NCBI GenBank assembly: GCA_024640485.1
Contig: JAHEEY010000048.1
Span: 1 to 15,791 of the forward strand
Direction of reading: 5' to 3'
Length of the DNA: 15,791 bases
DNA from: Chloroflexota bacterium
GTDB taxonomy: Bacteria > Chloroflexota > Anaerolineae > Promineifilales > Promineifilaceae
The notes under the pieces were generated by a model, which saw nothing but the letters and a program-made list of their open reading frames with translations, ran no database searches and was not told where the DNA came from. A program made the position numbers and the translations under genes. Below are positions 7,481-14,500 of this stretch, piece by piece. Each line of letters starts with the position of its first letter. The first letter of the stretch is position 1.

Positions 7481-8179
7481 ATGAACGATTTGCAGAAGTT
7501 GGCGCAGGAGAAAAGCGTTCTGCGATGGGGTGGCCTGTCTGGTATGTTGGGGGTCCTCTTCCTTATCCTTGTCTGGGTAGTCATAGGCGTTTTTGTGCCC
7601 CCAGATCCTGCCGACCTTGCGGGTTTTGTCACCAGGTTCCCAGACATTCAAGCGGCCCGGGTGGTAGAGAATGGCATGTACCTGTTGGCTCTTATCATGG
7701 AGATTCCCCTCTTCCTGGCCTTGTATCGAGCTCTGCGGAAGACGAGCCTGGCACCGGCGCTTTTCGGGAGTGCCCTGGGCATTGTGGGTCTGGTGGTGAT
7801 GGTGGCCTCCGCAACCCCGCATGTGGCCCACGCCCCACTTTATGACCTCTATCGCGCTCCCGGGGCGACCCCCGCGGATCAGGCGACACTCACCCTCTTG
7901 TGGCAGGCGATCTGGGGCATAAACGATTCGATGCTCTACGTAGGGTTCTTTGTGGTGCCGATAGGCCTCATTCTCCTCGGTGCCGCTATGTTCGGGGCCC
8001 CGTCCTTTGGCAAGGGGTTTGGCTGGGTGAGCGTAGTGTTGGGGGTGCTTGGTCTGACAGCGGCAGTTCTCCAAATGGTCGATCCCGCCTCTATGATCGG
8101 CGCGGTCAGCTATTTCGCCTGCGTGATCTTCTATCTGGTCTCAGGATGGAAACTGTACAGTCTGTCGAGGGCATCGTAA
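7481..8179 (+). CDS. Six-helix membrane protein, DUF4386-like
   Basis: A 232-residue protein with about six predicted membrane helices (roughly residues 17-38, 60-83, 91-110, 148-171, 178-200 and 203-224). An extracytoplasmic or loop segment at about 111-147 contains 'PHVAHAPLYDLYRAPGATPADQ'. The layout resembles DUF4386 proteins: a first helix after a basic segment, a second helix in a 'VENGMYLLALIMEIPLFLALYRAL' context, and a glycine-rich 'FGWVSVVLGVLGLTAAVLQ' helix near the end. It is more distant from the family than the protein at 71-781, so this assignment is tentative. AAAGGAG at 7467-7473 lies 7 bases before the ATG. It follows the CPBP gene by 63 bases without a terminator, so the two are probably co-transcribed. 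Function is unknown. Confidence 0.85.
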   Translation: MNDLQKLAQEKSVLRWGGLSGMLGVLFLILVWVVIGVFVPPDPADLAGFVTRFPDIQAARVVENGMYLLALIMEIPLFLALYRALRKTSLAPALFGSALGIVGLVVMVASATPHVAHAPLYDLYRAPGATPADQATLTLLWQAIWGINDSMLYVGFFVVPIGLILLGAAMFGAPSFGKGFGWVSVVLGVLGLTAAVLQMVDPASMIGAVSYFACVIFYLVSGWKLYSLSRAS

Positions 8180-8258
8180 GGAGTTTTGGGGACAAGGAAT
8201 TGACGCGGATGCATTGAAGGTAATGGAAGAAGGATCAGCAACCTAGCCGGCGTCCTTC

Positions 8259-8370
8259 AACTTTTGGGCGCCGGCCCTCTTGAGTGACTCAATCGTGGAG
8301 GCCGTTGGGGAAGGAGCGCATCTCCCCACAATTGCCGCGGCTCTTTACGCAACCGGCCCGGCAGTCCAGG
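8259..8370 (+). pseudogene. Decayed C-terminal fragment of a second CPBP protease gene
   Basis: Bases 8260-8370 align without gaps to 7242-7352 inside the CPBP gene, at a constant offset of 1018, with about 88 of 111 bases identical by hand count. In the matching frame the fragment reads N-F-W-A-P-A-L-L-S-D-S, then G-A-H-L-P-T-I-A, then A-V-Q-V, with 25 of 38 residues identical to the intact protein. Similarity ends abruptly at both sides. A TAG at 8244-8246 lies upstream in the frame, and the frame closes at a TGA at 8454-8456. There is no start codon context, ribosome binding site or catalytic motif. The divergence suggests a once separate paralogue that has been mostly deleted, not a very recent duplication. 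Confidence 0.85.
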
Positions 8371-8386
8371 TATCGGGCCGGACGGC

Positions 8387-8416
8387 GAGGCGGCGAATCA
8401 GAGAAATCGCCGCCTC
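8387..8416. terminator. Perfect 10-bp GC-rich hairpin between convergent genes
   Basis: GAGGCGGCGA (8387-8396) pairs exactly with TCGCCGCCTC (8407-8416) across a 10-base loop. It lies 208 bases after the plus-strand gene ending at 8179 and 115 bases after the minus-strand gene ending at 8531. No T-run follows on either strand, so it would be a non-canonical, bidirectional transcript end at best. Confidence 0.4.
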
Positions 8417-8430
8417 ATATGTCAGGCTTT

Positions 8431-8445
8431 GGGGCCGCTGGCCCC
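8431..8445. terminator. Second short hairpin in the convergent gap
   Basis: GGGGCC (8431-8436), loop GCT, GGCCCC (8440-8445) is a perfect 6-bp all-GC stem. It sits 15 bases from the 10-bp hairpin and lacks a T-run. Together the two could halt RNA polymerase from either side. The rest of 8180-8530 holds only the CPBP remnant and no gene I can support. Confidence 0.3.
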
Positions 8446-8530
8446 ATATCATCTGAAAACGAATCCACTTCCACTGCCAGCCGGCGTTGTTGGTTGGACG
8501 TCATTGACGTATTGGGCTACGAGCGATGTT

Positions 8531-11500
8531 TCATTCAAGCCGGTGGGTCATTTGCCGCGGCCGCTCTCTCGTAAGGCGAACGGCCTGCCAGATAATTGCC
8601 AGCAGCATGAGCAGCGTTAGAAACAATTGGCCGGCAGGCGATTGCTGAAATGCGAGCGGGTTGATGCTGTCTGTTGGCGTGACGGCCGTGGACGAGGCTC
8701 TTTTTGATTGGTGGGAGCGTGCCGCCGCCTGACTACTCACGATGATCGGCAAGTAAACGGCATATCCCGTTGGCTGTTCAACCAGAATGAAAGCACTCTC
8801 GGCGGCACTGCTACCAAGGGCATCTTTGACCAGCAGGTTGACCAGATATCCGCCAGCCAAGGATGTGGGGGCGCTCGACCAGATGGTGTTGAGCCACTGT
8901 TCTGTTCCGCTGCCGAGGGTGATGCTCCAGGATTGGGTGTGAACAGTGGCGCCACTGGGGGCCAGGATTTGTACCGTGGCGGTTACCGGCAGCGAGGCGG
9001 CGGCTTGCAGATTGGTCAAGTGCACGCTGACCGCCGCATCATCGCCGACGATAAGGGGCGTGGGCGTCGCTGCCAGCTCGACAGCGAACGCGGGCAGCGA
9101 GACGGTTGTTAGGGCCGAATTGTTGTCCTGATCGTACTCTGTCTTCGGATCGACGGTCACGTAAAGGAGGTGCTCACCCCCCAACCCTTGAATGTCCCAA
9201 TCAACGGAGGCGGCCATCTGCTCGCCGTTGGTTAATGGGGGGACAGTGACGGTGCCGATCAGGACGCCGCCGGCATTGGGGTCGCCATCGTAGAAGCGGG
9301 CTGCCGTCGCCGCCGCGATAGTGCCGCCCTGGTTGGCCACCAGCGCTGTCAATGTCCGGGTGACAGTGCCGCCGGCCTCAACCCAGGGTTGGCTGGGGTA
9401 GAGGTCGGGCAAGGTAACGCCATAGGCGAACGTGGATTGGCGCTGGCTGGAGAGCCCGCCGACCGACAAGGAAGCGGTCAGCACCCGCTGACCAGGGGTG
9501 ATGGGGGCGTTCAAACTGGTGGTAATGGTCTGCGGTCCAGCGGACAGGTTAACCGTTTTCTGCTGGGTGACGCCGCCGTCGACGAACAGGGAGAGCTGGC
9601 CGGAGACCGGCTGGGGGGCATAAACCTGGACAATGGCGGTCACCGGGTCACCAACTGTGTCGTAATCAGGGCGATCGGTGGAGACGTCGAGCAAACTGGC
9701 CTGGCCGACATCGAACGCTTCCACTCCTGCCGCGTATATCAGGCTGTTGTCGGCGGCGTCGATTAAGGTGTAGCTCAAGAGATAGAGGCCGGCTTGCGTG
9801 CCGCTAATAGTCGCTGTGGCCGTCAAGGTGTTGTTTGGCCGTGACAGCAGGGCAACCGCCTGTTCCCGAACAACGCCGCGACTGCCGTCAGGATAGATGA
9901 GCTCGCTCCGCAGAACCGTGTTCAGGCCGCGGTCGCTGGCGATTGTCAGCCGCAGGTTGATGGTATCTCCCGGCAGATAGCGGACGCTGTCCAGCCGGCT
10001 TTCCGCGGCGCGGACCAGCGGCCCGGTGACATCAAACAGGGCCTGATACATCCGCCCCTCCTGGTCACAATCACAACCGGTCAAACGATAGCTGACGGCG
10101 TAGCTGCCGCGGGTCATGGGGTCTGGCAAGGCAAAACTGAAGACAGCGCCGCTCCCGGACAAGCTCAGCGTGGTGGTGTAACCGGGGGCGGAAATCTCCA
10201 ACTGCCCGGTAGCTGTGGTAACCACAGCGGCCTGCACACTGCCGCCGGGGGCATAGCGCTGCCGGTCCAGCAGCACCGTGACCGCTTCCTGCCGCTGGGG
10301 CAGCCGGAAGGTGTTGAGGTGAATGGCGCGCTGCGTCGCCTGATGGTAGATGCCGTAGAAGACCAGCCCGCCGTTGGCGAAGGTGGCCGTCAGCGGGAAA
10401 CTGAGATCGATGGGGGCGGCGGTCATGGTGAAGGGTTGTGTCTGGGTAACCCCGCCCAGGCTGACCAGGGCGTACAACCCGGGTTCTGTCGTCGCCAGGT
10501 TGTTGGCTATGTTCAACTGCAACTGGGCCGGATCGCCTTCGCGATAGGCGGGTTGGTCCGCTGAGGCGGCCACGGTCAAGCTGATACCCTGGATGGTCAG
10601 CAGCAGTTCGCCTCGCTGTCCATTCAGTTCGTATGCGGCCAGATAATCCTTGGCCTCTAGTTCCGGCGGCACAAAGAAGGCGAAGTCAAACTGCTCGGTA
10701 TCCCCGGCGGCGATATGACGCACCTGGGTCTCATCCTCAATGTCGCCCAAGGAAAACCGGAAGGTGGCCTGCTCTCCCTGGTCACCCTGGTTGCTGACGC
10801 CAAAGGTCATGGTGACGGTCTGGCTGACCGGGAGCGTCGTCTGGCTTGGCAGTGAGGTTACACTGAGCAACGGCCCTTGCACCGTGTAATACACGGCGTC
10901 CTGCGCCAGCTCAGTCCCGGCCCCAGTAAGGGCTCTCACCGTTGCCGTATGCACCCCTGCCGGGGCCAGGGCCGCATCCACTGTAAAGGTAACCACCTTG
11001 CTGGCGCCAACCGTCATTGTAAAGGGCTGGCTCAGTTGGTAACCATAGTCGGTTATTAATTCCAGTCCGCCGCTGAAGCCACTGCTGCCGCGATTCGTTA
11101 CTGTAGCGGTGATGGGAACCTCTGGCCCGGACTCTCTGATGGTGACGTTGATGGCCGCTCCGGCGGCAGGAGTCACCACAAAGCTTTCCTGGCCGCTGCC
11201 CAGCGAGCAGCCGCCCGCGCTCAGATGGTAGGTGAGGTCGTAGCTGCCGGCGGGGAGCTCAAAGACGCTGCTGCCGGTGATCGTGTTAGAGGCGATCAGA
11301 TATGAGTCGAATTGTGAACTGGCGACCGGACTCAGTGAATTGTGGATGGTGACGGCGGTGGTGAAGGCGACGTCGAGCTGCCCGGCGGCTGTGAATGTAT
11401 AGGGAATGGCCAGGATACCCGGCGGATAGACCGGCTGTGGAGTGAACTCGGCCGCCAATGATTGGCCAAAGGTGACCGGGAGAGTAAGCGTTTGGGCCAG

Positions 11501-14500
11501 ATCGCCGGTGAGGGTAACCGGCAATGAAGCATCGGCGCACACCTGCGCCGCGGCCTGTGCCAGTACCGTTTCGCCCGGCGGGACCGTCACGGTCTGCTGT
11601 TGGCTGCCCACGGACAGCTGAACTTGCCCGGCGACAGCACCGGTGTTGGTCAGGCTGATGGTGACGGTGAAGGGATCGCTGCCAACGACGGCGGCGACGG
11701 CTGCCGAAGCATCGATCCGTGGGCGGCCCACGACTGTATTAATCTCCACGGTGTGCCCGGCGGTGACGGCGGAAAAGGGGATGGTGTCGCCGCTGGAGGG
11801 CGCCGTGGTGGTCGCCGTGAAGGGGTGGCTGCTGTAGGCCGCCAGGTCGAAGGGCCCTTCACTGCGGATAAGGGTGCCGCCTTGATACAACCAGATGGTC
11901 TGGTTGGTCAAGGGAGCGGCGCCGTTATTGAACAGCGCGCCGGTGAGGGTAATGAGCGCGCCCGGCCGAACCGGGTCGGGGGCGGCATCCAGCGTGAGGG
12001 CGGTCTGACCGGTGACGATATAGAACGGCGTGCGGCCGGCGGCCATCGTTTGTCCCAGGGCGTTGGCGAATGCGCCCCGGAGGAGGTAGCGTCCGGGGTT
12101 GGTTAGACCGGTGACGGCGGTGATGACCTGGGTGGACGCGGATGCCGGCAGGGAGGCGATGGGCTGTTGGGCGGACCAGACGGCCGAGCCCTGCCATATG
12201 CCCACGCTGGCGCCGTTGTCCCAGGTGCCGGCCCAGATACGGCCGTCGCCGCCGACGGCCGCAGTTTCCACCTGCGGTGCGGTATTGTAACCCAGGCCTA
12301 TCTCGGTGGTGAAGCTCTCCCAGGTGTCGCCGGTCCCGTCAAAAGGATTGCCGCCGTCGTCCAACCGGCTGAGACCCGAATCTGTGGCAAACCACTTATC
12401 CCCCTGGGCATCGACAGCCAGGTCATTGACCCAGTTGTCTGCCAGGCCGTTGAAGGTATAGAAGTTACGCCAGGTGTCGTCGGCCGTATTGGTCAGGGTG
12501 CCGTTGTAATCCAGAACGGCCACCCCACCGGAACTGCCGGTGTAGGCAATCCAGATGTTGTTTTGCCCGTCTACGGCCACATTGGAGGGGTAATGGTTGG
12601 CAGTGTAAGGTGAGAAGCGTTGGGTCAGATCATCAGCGGTGTTGAAGGGGGTGCCGCCATCGTCCAGGGCGGCGACTTCGGCCCAGGTGACCATCCATTT
12701 GACGCCGTTCTGGTCAATGGCAAGGGCGTTTACTTCGTTGCTGGTCATCCCGGCGATGGGGAAAGTCATGGTCAGGTCGTCGGTCTTGGTGATGGGGGTG
12801 CCGCCATCGTCGAGGACGGTCAAGCCGTAGGTATTGTTGCTGCTCCAGCCGGCGAACCATTTCCGGCCGGCGCTGTCTATGGCCAGGTCGTACAGGCCGC
12901 CCAGCCCCGTGTCCGCTTCCGCGAAGGTCTGCCAACTGTCGTCGGCTTTGTCGAATGGGGTGCCGTTATGGTCGAGCACGGAGGCTTGTGTGGAAACGGC
13001 CCAAACCCGGCCGGTCTGTTCAAGGGCTATGACCGAGACCCGGTCGTTGGGCAGGCCGTCGGCCATGTAGAAGCTCATCCACTGGTCGTCGAATGGGTCG
13101 GTAGGTGTGCCCATCGGGTCCAGCACGCGCAGGCCCAAGGGCCCGTTGGATTCGCTGCCGAACCAGGTCATGCCGGCCTCGCCTGGGGCAATGGCGGCGA
13201 CGTTGTAGTTGCCGATGCCGGCGTCTCTGTCGAACAACTGCCAGGTGTCGTCGGTGTCGGTTACCGGAGTGGCGCCGTTATCGAACAGCATCAGCCCATA
13301 GCCTGAGCTGAGCCAGGCGGCATCCCCGCCAGCCGGAACCATTGGCGGGCCAATCTGGTATGGAGCGGTGATAGAGCCCCAGGTGTCGCCGGTCCCGTCA
13401 AAGGGATCGGCGCCGGTGTCCAGGAAGCCGATCTTGCTGCTGGGCAGGCCGAACCAGGCGCGACCGCTCACATCCAGCGAAAATCCAGTCATAATGCCGT
13501 ACAAACTGCTGTTAGTTGGGGCAAAGGTGCGGAAGGTATCGCCGGTCCCGTCCACGGGAGAGGCGCCGGTGTCCAGCACGCCGAGGATGGGGTCATAGGC
13601 AAACGAGATGCCGCCGCCGGCAAACCAAACGCGGCCGTTGGCATCAATTTCCATGCCGCGGACATTGTTGTCGGGCAGGCCGGTGCCCACATAATAACTA
13701 TGCCAGGTATCGCCGGCGCCGTCGAAGGGGTCGCCGCCGTCGTCCAGGGCGCTGGCGCCGTTGGTGGTGGCGAACCATTTGTATCCGGCGTCGTCGATGC
13801 GGATGATGGAGACAGCGTTGTTGGCCAGGCCGTCGGCGGTGGAGAAGGTGGCCCAGCGATCATCGCCCTTGGACATAGGGTCAGCGCCGGGGTCCAACAC
13901 GGAAATACCGGCGCCGCTCTCATTGATCCAGATATTCCCGGCCGCGTCCTGGGCCAGGGCGGCGCCAGGGTGGCCGCCGGCAGTGGTGTAATGGAGCCAT
14001 TGGTCGTCGGTCAGGTCGAAGGGGGTGCCGCCGTCGTCGAGGACGCTGAGAGTGTCCAGCGCTCCCTGCCCGGAACTGATCCATTTGTACCCGGCGGCAT
14101 CGGCAAAAACGCTGTAGGCGTAGGGGCGGGGCAGCCCGCTCAAGGTGTCGAAGATCTGCCAACGGTCATCGGCGGTGTTGGCGGGGGTGCCGCTGTCGTC
14201 GAAGGCGTTGATGCCGCGTTGGGTGCGCATCCAGATGATCCCGGCAGTATCGGTGACGATGCTGGTGGCCCCGTTGGCAGGCCCTTGTTGGCCGGGGCGA
14301 TGGGTGAACCAGGTCCAGGCAGGGGCGGCATCCACCGCCAAATCCAGGGCGGCGTTGTTGATCGGGAAAAGGCCGGTATTGCTGATCGACGCTGTGGCGG
14401 TGATGGGCTGGCCGACGTTGTAGATGGCTTGCTCGGTTTCGGCGGTCAGCGACGCTTCTGTACCGTCGACGGTGACCAGGATTGTGAACGGCTCTACCAG

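Noticed and set aside
8214..8260. Inverted repeat TTGAAGG / CCTTCAA bordering the CPBP remnant
   Set aside because: Seven-base arms with a 33-base gap are expected by chance. There is no transposase or target-site duplication to make it an insertion-element end.
8429..8620. Open frame reading 'NPLPLPAGVVGWTSLTYWATSDV'
   Set aside because: It vaguely resembles an Ig-like segment seen in some Chloroflexota proteins. It is short, has no ribosome binding site, and runs into the 3' end of the opposite gene, so a gene remnant cannot be supported.
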